NCBI GenBank assembly: GCA_023228285.1
Contig: JALOBM010000073.1
Coordinates: 1-9,763 of the forward strand
From: Candidatus Cloacimonadota bacterium
GTDB taxonomy: Bacteria > Cloacimonadota > Cloacimonadia > Cloacimonadales > Cloacimonadaceae
Reading direction: 5' to 3'
DNA length: 9,763 bases
The notes under the pieces are model-generated. The model was given only the letters and a program-made list of their open reading frames with translations. It did not search any database and was not told where the DNA came from. Below are positions 1-7,401 of this stretch, in pieces. Position numbers and translations under genes: made by a program. The number at the start of each line of letters is the position of its first letter. Positions within the stretch are counted from its first letter, which is position 1.

Positions 1-407
1 GATTAACCATCGTTCTGTATGACAATAACTTATCCATCGTTCTCCTCTGTACTATCTTCAACGGACTTGCCTGTATACTTAAAAGGGTGACTCTCCACAC
101 AACTAAAATCAGGAAACATCAAGCTGTCACATCCATCTCTTCCCCTCTTCATGGCGTTAATCATGTCTTAATCATCCCTTAATCAAGTATTAATAATTAA
201 CGCTTGATTAAGGCTTGATGAACAAGTGATTAAGAGCTACAAGAGAGGGAGAAAAGGAGTTGGACATATATGTTACTGTATATCAATGATTAATCTTTCC
301 TACACCTAAGTGCTTGAAAATATGTGTTTACACACAAAAAGTGCAAATCAGAATGATCGTACCTGATCTGGTATCGTAGTATCTCTTTATATAGCGTGCT
401 TCTCAGT
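1..407. other. AT-rich non-coding region with symmetric repeat array
   Basis: I see no convincing gene here. The region lies downstream of the minus-strand barrel gene that ends at 408. It holds the 7 x 11-bp array described separately (157-233), a direct repeat CCATCGTTCT at 7-16 and 34-43, and a small inverted repeat TGTGT-TT-ACACA near 324-335. A weak hairpin with a short T-run on the minus strand (about 343-378) might end the barrel transcript, but its stem is only about 6 bp with a wobble and I do not call it as a terminator. Confidence 0.6.
133..257. repeat. 125-bp imperfect palindrome built on seven phased 11-bp units
   Basis: Three direct copies of the heptamer TTAATCA start at 157, 168 and 179, exactly 11 bp apart. 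A central 11-mer TTAATAATTAA (190-200) is itself a perfect odd palindrome. Three inverted copies follow at the same 11-bp step: TGATTAA at 205-211, TGATGAA (one mismatch) at 216-222 and TGATTAA at 227-233. The whole 77-bp block is symmetric about position 195. Its inner arms (177-187 and 203-213) are perfectly complementary over 11 bp. Outside the block, a pyrimidine-rich arm (133-149) and a purine-rich arm (241-257) are complementary at 13 of 17 positions about the same centre. The helical-turn spacing suggests a cooperative protein-binding site more than a transcript hairpin. The function is unknown. Confidence 0.8.
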
Positions 408-1262
408 CTACAATCGGCAGCCAGCACTCAACAAGATGGATCTAAGGTTGAAGGCGTTCCGCCATCCGGAATCACCTAAATTATCCAAACCTATGGTAAA
501 ACGAAGATCGAATACAAATTCATCTGTACCCAAACCAAAACCAAAGAGGTCTTTCAGGGCAAAACCAGTGCCAAAAACCAGATCAGTCTTGAAGTCTTTC
601 AATTTGTCGCAACCGTTCTCCTTGCGAGTATAGCTGTAAGATACAGAAGGATCTGGGTTAGATATCACATTGGTCAAATCATCCATGCTTTCTTCCAAGG
701 AGTTGAAGCCGCCGTAGGATTGCAGAGATTGATAAATTAGGTAAGAAAAGGACGGCCCGGCGTAGATAAATGCACCTTGGTATTGTTGCTGTTCTTGTTC
801 TTCAGGAAGCACTTGATTGAAGCTGATCAACAATGGTACTGTGATGTAATCTACAGTAGTCTCTATACGCCCGCCCAGAGTGTCTCCAAATGCAGCAGCC
901 AGGATTGGATTGCTGGTATTCGGAACACTGTCATCGAAATGTTGGTTGAATACATATCTGTGCCATACAACTTCAGTTCCCATACGAATGGAGCTGGTTT
1001 TGTGAAAAAGGCGAGTACTGGCGTAGAGTCCTGCATTCTGAGAGAGGCCGTAGTCCTTGTCGGAAGAGTGTACCTGGATGTTTCCATAGTCAGAAACCGA
1101 AGCAGCATGTTCCTGAATATCAAATGACGTTTCGTAGTCACTATTGGCACCATGAATGGAGGACAAACCTATTCCATATTTGATACCCCAGTTAAAATCT
1201 GCTGCTCCCAAAAAGCTAAGTGATGACATCAGTAATAAAGCAACTAACAAAGCCCTAATCAT
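408..1262 (-). CDS. Outer-membrane beta-barrel protein, PorT-like
   Basis: The 284-residue product starts with a signal peptide: charged MIR, a hydrophobic stretch to about residue 19, then Gly-Ala-Ala before DFNWG. The mature part alternates polar and hydrophobic residues as in transmembrane beta strands. It contains a VDYITVPLL-type strand (about 138-149) and a YAGPSFSYLI strand (about 168-175), both typical of PorT-like/OmpA-like barrels of the PF13568 kind. Acidic and Gln-rich stretches (154-161, 189-205) look like surface loops. Two cysteines (218, 282) are present. The start is supported by AAGGAG at 1268-1273, five bases before ATG. The gene stands alone and is divergent from the DUF1292 gene. 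Such proteins sit in the outer membrane; the cargo or structural role cannot be told. The family assignment rests on strand patterns only. Confidence 0.8.
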   Translation of the reverse strand: MIRALLVALLLMSSLSFLGAADFNWGIKYGIGLSSIHGANSDYETSFDIQEHAASVSDYGNIQVHSSDKDYGLSQNAGLYASTRLFHKTSSIRMGTEVVWHRYVFNQHFDDSVPNTSNPILAAAFGDTLGGRIETTVDYITVPLLISFNQVLPEEQEQQQYQGAFIYAGPSFSYLIYQSLQSYGGFNSLEESMDDLTNVISNPDPSVSYSYTRKENGCDKLKDFKTDLVFGTGFALKDLFGFGLGTDEFVFDLRFTIGLDNLGDSGWRNAFNLRSILLSAGCRL

Positions 1263-1317
1263 TTAAACTCCTTGCACAAGTTCTAAGATGCTTTTAAGAA
1301 ATTATTATCAAATCACC

Positions 1318-1338
1318 GGGTTTCCGCATGCAGAACCC
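1318..1338. repeat. Small GC-rich inverted repeat in the leader of the barrel gene
   Basis: GGGTTT (1318-1323) faces GAACCC (1333-1338) around a GCATGC-containing centre, giving a 6-bp stem with one wobble as RNA. It lies between the proposed promoter and the start of the barrel gene, so it could be an operator or a leader hairpin. It is short and may be chance. Confidence 0.3.
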
Positions 1339-1348
1339 TGATAGTTAC

Positions 1349-1377
1349 AGATAAAGGGACGGGTCAGGGATTGTCAA
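1349..1377 (-). promoter_or_regulatory. Possible promoter of the barrel gene
   Basis: On the minus strand a perfect -35 hexamer TTGACA (1377-1372) is followed, after 17 bases, by a poor -10 candidate TTATCT (1354-1349). The site is about 90 bases upstream of the ATG at 1262. The -35 box is good but the -10 is weak, so the call is tentative. Confidence 0.35.
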
Positions 1378-1445
1378 GGAATATTTTGCAGTTGTTTTTT
1401 TAGCTTGCCAAATAGCTGTCCTCAAAAAAGATGGCGAAAACACAT

Positions 1446-1450
1446 AGGAG
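1446..1450 (+). promoter_or_regulatory. Ribosome binding site AGGAG fixing the DUF1292 start
   Basis: AGGAG lies five bases before the ATG at 1456. It decides against the longer in-frame reading from a TTG at 1405, which would add 17 residues with no ribosome binding site. Confidence 0.8.
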
Positions 1451-1455
1451 TTATC

Positions 1456-1824
1456 ATGATAACGAAAGATAATAAGCTCAATACAGAAGAACACGTACAC
1501 GATTGTAACTGTGAAGGTGGGGATTGTAATTGCGACGGAGGAGATTGTGATTGCGGCAACGATGCCGACATCATCACACTGGATATGGAAGACGGCAGCA
1601 AGAAGGATTTTATGGTTTTAGATATCCTTCAGGAAGAAGGTCAAAACTACATCGCTCTCTCTGAAGTGGGAGCAATGGAGTACGATATCCTGCGTTTTGA
1701 AGAACAGGATGACAATCTGGAACTAAGCATTATCGAAGACGATGATGAGTACAACCGTATTGCCGAAATCTTCAATGAGCGTTTTTCTTCCATGGATACA
1801 GACGAAGAAATGGAAGCTGAATAA
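1456..1824 (+). CDS. DUF1292 protein with N-terminal Cys-rich repeat
   Basis: The 122-residue acidic protein has two parts. Residues 1-36 hold HVH (13-15) followed by three heptads of the form Asp-Cys-x-Cys-(Glu/Asp)-Gly-Gly, giving six cysteines at 17, 19, 24, 26, 31 and 33. The third heptad departs from the pattern at its end (CGND). Residues about 37-110 match the DUF1292 family: IITLDMEDGSKKDFMVLDI, then a tract containing YIALSE, an acidic middle, and EYNRIAEIFNERF. DUF1292 proteins are small, soluble and of unknown function, usually without a Cys-rich head. The paired Cys and His residues suggest metal binding, which is inference. The gene is monocistronic, divergent from the barrel gene and followed by a strong hairpin. 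The ATG at 1456 is chosen for its ribosome binding site. Confidence 0.88.
   Translation: MITKDNKLNTEEHVHDCNCEGGDCNCDGGDCDCGNDADIITLDMEDGSKKDFMVLDILQEEGQNYIALSEVGAMEYDILRFEEQDDNLELSIIEDDDEYNRIAEIFNERFSSMDTDEEMEAE
1501..1563 (+). repeat. Three tandem 21-bp units coding the Cys-rich heptads
   Basis: Units at 1501-1521, 1522-1542 and 1543-1563 each begin GATTGT and code for the heptad Asp-Cys-x-Cys followed by acidic/Gly residues. The DNA of the units has diverged mostly at third codon positions while the cysteines are kept, which suggests an old duplication under selection. Confidence 0.8.
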
Positions 1825-1845
1825 ACATATTTACTTTACAAGAAT

Positions 1846-1873
1846 AAAGCCGGTCCCATAAAGGATCGGCTTT
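1846..1873. terminator. Bidirectional terminator between convergent transcripts
   Basis: AAAGCCGGTCC (1846-1856) and GGATCGGCTTT (1863-1873) pair over 11 positions with one G-U wobble and a 6-base loop. The stem has A-rich and T-rich feet on both strands. It lies 22 bases after the DUF1292 stop and 19 bases after the stop of the last hydrogenase-like gene, so it can serve both. The U-tract is short on each side. Confidence 0.8.
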
Positions 1874-1891
1874 CAATATTACGAAGTATTT

Positions 1892-3238
1892 CTAATCTAA
1901 AACAGGCAAGAAGATACCGATAATAGAGGCAATCAGCAACAAGCCTGCAGGTGCTAAATACATCCATATACTCAAACTCTGTTTCCGCTCACTGTCTCCC
2001 AGGCACATTGAGAGTCCCACACGCATGATTCCCCAAGAGACAATTGTCAACAGCAGCATCAGTAAGGCAAAGAGCAGATAAGAGCCATTATTCAGCAATG
2101 CAGTGGCGATCAGAAACTTACTGATAAACAGAGGTGAGGGGGGCAAGCCAATTATCATTACTGAGCATAATAACCAGAGCCAGGCGCTAATCGGATTAGT
2201 GGTAAGCATCCCACTTATTTTCTCGTGATTCTTGTCATGATATATGGCCAGGACATTGCCAGAGCAAAGGAAGAATGCCGATTTGATGATTGAATGACCG
2301 AGGATATGTAGATAAGCCCCATAATGTGCCAATGCTCCGGCTCCGAAAGCGATCATGATCAAGCCCATGTTTTCCACGGATGAATACGCTAAAAGACGCT
2401 TATAATCCTTTGTTTTCAGCACAAACACTGCAGCAATAAATACAGAAAGGAAGCCCATCAGCAGGTACAATTCCTTGGCCAAATCTGCCATTCCGCTTTG
2501 TTGCATCAATTTGTTCATGCGCAGGATGGGGATGAGCGCGATATTGAGTAGAGCTCCTGAAAGTAAGGCGGATATGGGTGCAGGGGCTTCGGAATGTGCA
2601 TCAGGTAACCAGAAATGCAAGGGAGCCAAGCCGATCTTTGTACCAAAACCGATCAGAATAAATACAAAAGAAATCTTCAGCCAGAACGGAGAAAGCTTGC
2701 TTGCATCAATGTGGGATATCAAAAGAGTGGCTTCTCCTGGTTGAGCAATCACCAAGAGCAGAATGCCGGCAAAGGCGAGGGCAATACCTACGCTGCAGAT
2801 AAAAAGGTACTTCCAGGCAGCTTCCAAAGAACTTTTCTTGTTTGAATAACTGATCAGCATAGCCGAACTGATGGTAGTAGCTTCCACAAATATCCATATC
2901 AACCCTAAGTCTTTGGCCATTGTGGCTCCATCCATAGCCATTACAAAGATCATCAGAAAGATGGAGTGAATCCGGTAGTCTTTGATAGCCGTACTATCTT
3001 GCATGCCCAACCGGTAAAAAGCTATTGCGGAATACAGTACAGAGAGGATCAGATAGATAAACAAGCCCAGATCGTCCATGCCGGACAAACTACCTCGGTT
3101 TACATAGGCATGAATGCCCAAGCCAGTATGCAACAGGGCATGCAGAAGTATCAGGATGTCCATCCTTCGCCGGGAAGAGATGAATATACAGATCAAGCCG
3201 GCAAGAACGGGGTATGCAAACAAAATTATGGTATTCAT
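1892..3238 (-). CDS. hyfF: HyfF-like (NuoN/NuoM-family) antiporter-like membrane subunit
   Basis: This polytopic 448-residue membrane protein belongs to the proton-pumping antiporter-like family of complex I and group 4 hydrogenases. Visible family marks are the helix Glu119 (WIFVEA), Lys143 (AWKYLF), Lys201 in GTKIGLAPLHFWLPDAH, the APAPISALLSG stretch (219-228), KRLLAYSSVENMG (280-292), and His315/Lys319 in GHSIIKSAFF. These buried charges carry protons in characterised relatives. It is somewhat shorter than E. coli HyfF (about 526 residues). It is the last gene of the operon. A GTG at 3241 is in frame, but the ATG at 3238 is preferred because AAGGAG sits five bases upstream of it; that signal lies inside the end of the preceding gene, whose TGA overlaps the ATG by one base. 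Confidence 0.9.
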   Translation of the reverse strand: MNTIILFAYPVLAGLICIFISSRRRMDILILLHALLHTGLGIHAYVNRGSLSGMDDLGLFIYLILSVLYSAIAFYRLGMQDSTAIKDYRIHSIFLMIFVMAMDGATMAKDLGLIWIFVEATTISSAMLISYSNKKSSLEAAWKYLFICSVGIALAFAGILLLVIAQPGEATLLISHIDASKLSPFWLKISFVFILIGFGTKIGLAPLHFWLPDAHSEAPAPISALLSGALLNIALIPILRMNKLMQQSGMADLAKELYLLMGFLSVFIAAVFVLKTKDYKRLLAYSSVENMGLIMIAFGAGALAHYGAYLHILGHSIIKSAFFLCSGNVLAIYHDKNHEKISGMLTTNPISAWLWLLCSVMIIGLPPSPLFISKFLIATALLNNGSYLLFALLMLLLTIVSWGIMRVGLSMCLGDSERKQSLSIWMYLAPAGLLLIASIIGIFLPVLD

Positions 3239-3870
3239 CACTCCTCCTTCAAGCTTTGCGGGCTTTCTGTATCATCGAAGGTAGAACGGATACGCTTGAT
3301 GAAGAGTACTGCGATAAGTACCGACAGAATCAGGTCCAGAGACACGCCCAAGCTAACAATATAGGGTAGATGACTGCCAGCAGACAGCGATAACATGAAA
3401 ATGCCGTTTTCCATGATCAGATAACCCATTAGGTGAGTGATGAGTTTCTTGTTTGCAATAATGATGAATATCCCTTTGAGGATTGTGGCAAAAGCGATAC
3501 CAAACTCAAGCGGGGAAAGATTGAGGCTCCAGAATGGGGCAGCTGCGGACAGAGCGAAACTGAGCAAGAATATCAGGCTCATCAGTGCCAGAGAAAAAAA
3601 GTTCGACACCGAAGCTTCCACTTCCCTTCGAATCTGGTTGTGTTTAATGGTATCATCGATGAACCAGGGAATAAGGAACGCTTTGAAGACAAGAGTTTCC
3701 AACGCAATGAGACTGAAGCTGATCCAGTTCAATTGAGTGGTTTTCAGCAAAGTGATGGCAAACAGTATCACTCCCTGAAGTACCAGGATTTTGATGATCG
3801 TCCCCAACATATTTGTAACGGAAGCCCAAAGCAGGCTGAGTCCGAAGATTACGACAAGGATTTCCACCAT
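3238..3870 (-). CDS. hyfE: HyfE-like (NuoK-related) membrane subunit
   Basis: The 210-residue protein has about six membrane helices. The C-terminal half carries the HyfE/NuoK mark KKLITHLMGYLIMENGIFML (about 140-160); the Glu in MENG is the membrane acid conserved in NuoK. Length is close to E. coli HyfE (216 residues). In the complex it should sit between the NuoH-like subunit and an antiporter-like subunit and take part in ion transfer. A GTG codon at 3873 directly precedes the ATG at 3870; GGGAG stands 7 bases before the ATG but only 4 before the GTG, so I take the ATG. The ATG overlaps the TGA of the upstream gene by one base. The charged C-terminal tail ends in KEE, whose codons also form the ribosome binding site of the next gene. 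Confidence 0.88.
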   Translation of the reverse strand: MVEILVVIFGLSLLWASVTNMLGTIIKILVLQGVILFAITLLKTTQLNWISFSLIALETLVFKAFLIPWFIDDTIKHNQIRREVEASVSNFFSLALMSLIFLLSFALSAAAPFWSLNLSPLEFGIAFATILKGIFIIIANKKLITHLMGYLIMENGIFMLSLSAGSHLPYIVSLGVSLDLILSVLIAVLFIKRIRSTFDDTESPQSLKEE

Positions 3871-4772
3871 CACCAGGCTCCCATATATCTTGCCAGACGC
3901 ATAGCCAGGCTAAGCAAAGCAATGCATAAAGGTAATAAAACCAGTTCCAGATTACGGTTCATCCTAAAACGAGCCATCAAAGATTCCAATACTCCTACAA
4001 GCACGTATATGGCCAGCATTAGCGCAAGATACCACCATACAGCGATTTGTGGCGGCAGAATCAAACGACTGATGAGAGACGCATAGATGAACATCTTCAG
4101 GGCGGCTGTATAGTGAATCACTGCTAGGTTGAAACCGCTGAAATCCAAGATCATTACTTCATGAATCATGGTGAGTTCCAGATGAGTGGCAGGGTCGTCA
4201 AAGGGGACTCTGGAGCTTTCCACCAATAGCATGATAAACAAGGCAATTGCCAGAGATGCTGCTGCAAGTGTAGCCCAAATACTAGAATGGAAGATGCTTT
4301 GCTGAGCAAAGGACTCTGCAGTGCTACCAGCACCTGAGCTAAAGATGAGAGCGGCAACGACCAGAAAGAAAGCAGGCTCAAGAAACGCTGTAAAACTAAG
4401 CTCACGGCTAGTTCCCATTCCCTGAAAACTACTCCCGCTATCCATCGCTGCTAGCGCCATAATTCCTTTGGCAAGGCTCAGCAAGTAAACAATCAAGATA
4501 TAGTCACCCCGGAAACTGAGGAGAGTGTTGTTTGAGAGAAAAGGAACAAACATAGCTGCTACGAATGTGACGGCCAGAGCCAATAGCGGAGCAAATCTGC
4601 TGATTTGTGTGGCATGATTACTATAGATTTCGTCTTTTCGCAGCAGTTTCCAAAAATCCCAGCTACTTTGCAATATTGGTTTGCCTTTACGGCCAACCAT
4701 TATTGCTTTCACTTTAGAAATCAGACCCATAAACAGCAAGGGAAGGAAGATTACACAGAGAGCGTTGATCAT
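3870..4772 (-). CDS. hyfC: HyfC-like (NuoH-family) membrane anchor subunit
   Basis: The 300-residue protein has about eight helices and is the NuoH/HycD/EchB-type subunit that anchors the soluble arm to the membrane. Diagnostic motifs are GRKGKPILQ (27-35) followed by DFWKLLRK (39-46), and the cytoplasmic loop VESSRVPFDDPATHLELTMI (184-203) followed by HE (204-205). These loops line the path between the redox arm and the membrane in complex I. Length matches HyfC/HycD (about 300-320). The longer frame open to 4823 is not used: the ATG at 4772 overlaps the TGA of the upstream gene as ATGA and gives the start MINALC expected for the family. Confidence 0.92.
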   Translation of the reverse strand: MINALCVIFLPLLFMGLISKVKAIMVGRKGKPILQSSWDFWKLLRKDEIYSNHATQISRFAPLLALAVTFVAAMFVPFLSNNTLLSFRGDYILIVYLLSLAKGIMALAAMDSGSSFQGMGTSRELSFTAFLEPAFFLVVAALIFSSGAGSTAESFAQQSIFHSSIWATLAAASLAIALFIMLLVESSRVPFDDPATHLELTMIHEVMILDFSGFNLAVIHYTAALKMFIYASLISRLILPPQIAVWWYLALMLAIYVLVGVLESLMARFRMNRNLELVLLPLCIALLSLAMRLARYMGAW

Positions 4773-6679
4773 CTGAACCCCACTACCCATACCAAAAGAA
4801 TAACAAGGAAGCCCAAAGCCCAAGCAATGTAGCTATTGGTTTTTCCGTTGTGAATCCCTGCGAAGAGGAGCAAGAAATTGCTGATGATGCGGCTCACTGG
4901 ACGCACCACCAAGTTCCATACTGCATCGGGATGTTCTTCATTATATTCGATTTTCTGCGGGAAAGGGTGTTCAGCTTTTACCCGGGTAGTTGTTTTATAC
5001 ATAAAGGGTTTCAGAAAATATGCCAAAGGTTGGATGTAGGTCATGGAACTGGATTGCATTTTGGGCTTCACCTTGGGGTAAGCGCAAGCCCAGGTAGTAC
5101 CTGTCTTCTCTTTTACGCACAGTCTTCTAACAACGAAAAACAAAGCAAACATAGCAATAATGATCAAATATACAGAGCTGATCTGTGTCGCCTGCTGCTG
5201 CAATCCGGCATATATCTGCATGTCCAGATCAAACCAACGAAGCAGGGGTTTTATAAAGCGTAATGCGATTCCCGGAACAATACCCGTGAGCAGGATTGCC
5301 ACGCTAAGGAAGAAGACAGATAGTCTGGCGCCGATTTTGAGTTCTTTTGCATTTTCAGCTTTTTGGCTTCGAGGTGCACCCAGGAAGGCAACGGCATAAA
5401 TGCGAATAAAAGCGATCAAGGCCAAAGCGCCTATGAAGGCCAAGGCCACCAGGATCAATAACGCAGGTAAGAGATGCTTTATAGAGGGAATTTGCATGGC
5501 TTCCATAGCGGCTCTGAAGATAGTAAATTCGCTAAAGAAACCATTGGTGAGGGGAAGAGCGGATATGGCAAAGATGCCGATGAGCGTCATAGCCCCAGTG
5601 TATGGCATTCGCTTTGCCAAAGCTCCCATTTCGTCTATATCCAAAGTACCTGTTGACAAAAGTATGTTTCCAGAAGTATAGAACAACTGTGCTTTGAATA
5701 TGGAGTGAAAAAAGATATGCAGAAAAGCTCCGCAGAAGCCAAGCATAGTCATAACCGGCAGATTTGCGTGAATACCCAGCAAGCCTGCGCACACTGCCAT
5801 TCCAGCGATACCGATGTTTTCCACACTGGAATATGCCAGAGCCCGTTTCAGGTTTCGTTCATTCAAAAGATGGCTCACAGCCCAAAAAGCTGATATGCTG
5901 AAGATCAGAGTAAATACGGCAATCTCAGACAGACTGAAGCGATTGAGGCTGATGATCAGGAGTATCCCATAGAATCCGGTTTTGATGAGCATTGAACTCA
6001 TTATGCCGGATACATGGGAAGGGGCTGCAGGATGTGCCTGAGGGAGCCATGATGCCACTGGGAATACACCAGCTTTAAAGGCAAAGCCGATTAGTATCAG
6101 ATACATCGGCAGCGGTTTCATTTGCTCAAAACCACTGAAATCGAAAGTGCCTGATTGAAGGTAAGCAATGGCAAAGCCTGCCAATAAAAAAGCCGCACCG
6201 ATCTGCATGGTGATGAGGTAGTTTAGTCCAGCCTCAAGATTCTCTCGCTTTGAGAAGACTATGCAGAAGAATGAGGACAAGCTCATCAGTTCCCAAACCA
6301 TCAAAAAGATCAGGCTGTGTCTCATCCACAATACTCCATGCATGGAAATGCCCATTATTCCCAGCCACACCAGATGTGAGCGCAGGGCAGGAGTGGGATG
6401 TTCTTTCAGATAATAGTGCCCATACAGCATTCCCAAGGGCAGCCCCAAGGAGAAGATTACACCAAAGAACGCCGAAAGCTTGTTCAAAGCTATACCTACA
6501 TCGCCAACGGGCATTGGCATACTGAATATATAGTCCACAATGGAGCGAGAGAAAAGCACTTCCATATACTCATAGGCCAGAAATGCCGAACCCAATAACC
6601 ATAAGATTACATAGTAGCCCGAACGCTTCCACAATGTGGGAATAAAGGCTAATAGCAACACAATAAATCCGATACTCAT
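4769..6679 (-). CDS. hyfB: HyfB-like (NuoL/NuoM-family) antiporter-like membrane subunit
   Basis: The 636-residue polytopic protein is the larger of two antiporter-like subunits. It keeps the key charges of the family: Glu130 in WELMSLSSFF, Lys202 in FAFKAGVFPVASWLPQAHP, Lys233 in LIKTGFYG, His325 and Lys329 in FFHSIFKAQLFYTSGN, and Glu384 in FFSEF. The C-terminal region has the HyfB signature TTWACAYPKVKPKMQSSSMT (528-547), a final stretch absent from typical NuoM, and a last helix at about 615-634. E. coli HyfB is 672 residues. The frame is open back to 6805, but the ATG at 6679 overlaps the upstream TGA as ATGA and begins with the first membrane helix (MSIGFIVLLL), while the extra 42 residues look unlike protein. 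The role is ion translocation driven by the redox arm; the ion (proton or sodium) cannot be told. Confidence 0.92.
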   Translation of the reverse strand: MSIGFIVLLLAFIPTLWKRSGYYVILWLLGSAFLAYEYMEVLFSRSIVDYIFSMPMPVGDVGIALNKLSAFFGVIFSLGLPLGMLYGHYYLKEHPTPALRSHLVWLGIMGISMHGVLWMRHSLIFLMVWELMSLSSFFCIVFSKRENLEAGLNYLITMQIGAAFLLAGFAIAYLQSGTFDFSGFEQMKPLPMYLILIGFAFKAGVFPVASWLPQAHPAAPSHVSGIMSSMLIKTGFYGILLIISLNRFSLSEIAVFTLIFSISAFWAVSHLLNERNLKRALAYSSVENIGIAGMAVCAGLLGIHANLPVMTMLGFCGAFLHIFFHSIFKAQLFYTSGNILLSTGTLDIDEMGALAKRMPYTGAMTLIGIFAISALPLTNGFFSEFTIFRAAMEAMQIPSIKHLLPALLILVALAFIGALALIAFIRIYAVAFLGAPRSQKAENAKELKIGARLSVFFLSVAILLTGIVPGIALRFIKPLLRWFDLDMQIYAGLQQQATQISSVYLIIIAMFALFFVVRRLCVKEKTGTTWACAYPKVKPKMQSSSMTYIQPLAYFLKPFMYKTTTRVKAEHPFPQKIEYNEEHPDAVWNLVVRPVSRIISNFLLLFAGIHNGKTNSYIAWALGFLVILLVWVVGFR

Positions 6680-7401
6680 TGTCGCCCCATAATGGCAGTA
6701 ATGCCATGTACGATGCTGAGCGGATGTGCCGGACATCCAGGAATGAACAGACATGCCTCCCAATGCTTCAAAAAAGCGCGGTCGATAGCGTCTGCACCTG
6801 TACAAATACCACCGCTAATGGCACACGCACCGCACAAGATCAGGTACTTTGGTTCTGGAATAGCTTGCCAGGTTTCAGACAATGCTGAAGACATGTTTTT
6901 GCTGATTGGACCAGTGAGGATAAGCGCATCTGCATGACGCGGAGAAGCAACAATCTCCACACCATAACGACAGATATCGAAATTCACGTTGTTTGATGCC
7001 GCCAATTCCATCTCGCAGGCATTGCAGCCCCCTGCAGACACGTTGCGCAGGGCAAATGAACGACGCATAGAACGGGGCAGGCGAAACTCGATCTTGGGAA
7101 GCACTTTTTGACCGGGAGCCATAATAAGCTTTTCCCTGCTGTCAGTTGCTAATTTGTTGTTGGGTGTGAAGTTGATCATATCTGGATGCTTTCTCTCGCA
7201 AAGACCACAAAACACACAGCGGCCAAGGTCTATTCCTTTTTCGCTGAAGGCTTTTGCGGGGCAAAGATCGTTGAGCAGTTGCAGATCAGCAGATTCTGCT
7301 AATTCTGGTACTCCGGGAAAGGCAGGATCCATGCTGACGGTCAAGGGATCGGGAATTGCCTGGTATCCGTGTCTGATCCGGGCTTTTAACAGGTTGAACA
7401 T
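6676..7401 (-). CDS. hyfI: Small redox subunit: ferredoxin domain fused to NuoB/HyfI-like domain
   Basis: In the 241-residue protein, residues 1-about 90 form a ferredoxin-like domain with Cys47-Pro and CVFCGLC (Cys62, 65, 68). Residues about 110-241 form the NuoB/hydrogenase small-subunit domain with all proximal-cluster ligands: GGCNACEME (Cys126, Cys129), CGACAISGG (Cys193) and PGCP (Cys223). A normal 2[4Fe-4S] domain would be CxxCxxCxxxCP ... CxxCxxCxxxCP; here Ser37, Leu40, Leu43 and His72 replace ligands I, II, III and VIII. Those four bind one cluster, while IV-VII, which bind the other, are intact. The fusion replaces a separate HyfH/HycF protein. The ATG at 7401 overlaps the large-subunit TGA by one base, with GGGAG about 9 bases upstream. 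It passes electrons between an unknown carrier and the large subunit. Confidence 0.9.
   Translation of the reverse strand: MFNLLKARIRHGYQAIPDPLTVSMDPAFPGVPELAESADLQLLNDLCPAKAFSEKGIDLGRCVFCGLCERKHPDMINFTPNNKLATDSREKLIMAPGQKVLPKIEFRLPRSMRRSFALRNVSAGGCNACEMELAASNNVNFDICRYGVEIVASPRHADALILTGPISKNMSSALSETWQAIPEPKYLILCGACAISGGICTGADAIDRAFLKHWEACLFIPGCPAHPLSIVHGITAIMGRQ

Noticed and set aside
30..38. DnaA box and replication origin (TTATCCATC)
   Set aside because: It matches only 7 of 9 positions of the consensus TTATCCACA, stands alone, and no dnaA, dnaN or similar gene is nearby.
157..233. CRISPR array
   Set aside because: The units are 11 bp, partly inverted and without spacers. The pattern is a symmetric binding-site-like array.
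343..378. Terminator after the barrel gene
   Set aside because: On the minus strand a stem of about 6 bp with a wobble and an 11-base loop precedes a short T-run. It is too weak to call.
436..1127. Plus-strand open frames across the barrel gene
   Set aside because: They lie opposite a complete minus-strand gene with signal peptide and ribosome binding site, and their translations look unlike proteins.
4773..4823. 17-residue extension of the HyfC-like protein
   Set aside because: The ATG at 4772 has the same ATGA overlap as the previous junction and gives the expected N-terminus.
6680..6805. 42-residue N-terminal extension of the HyfB-like protein
   Set aside because: It would overlap the small-subunit gene by 130 bases. 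The Arg/His-rich translation is a shadow of that gene, and the ATGA overlap at 6679 gives the family-like start.
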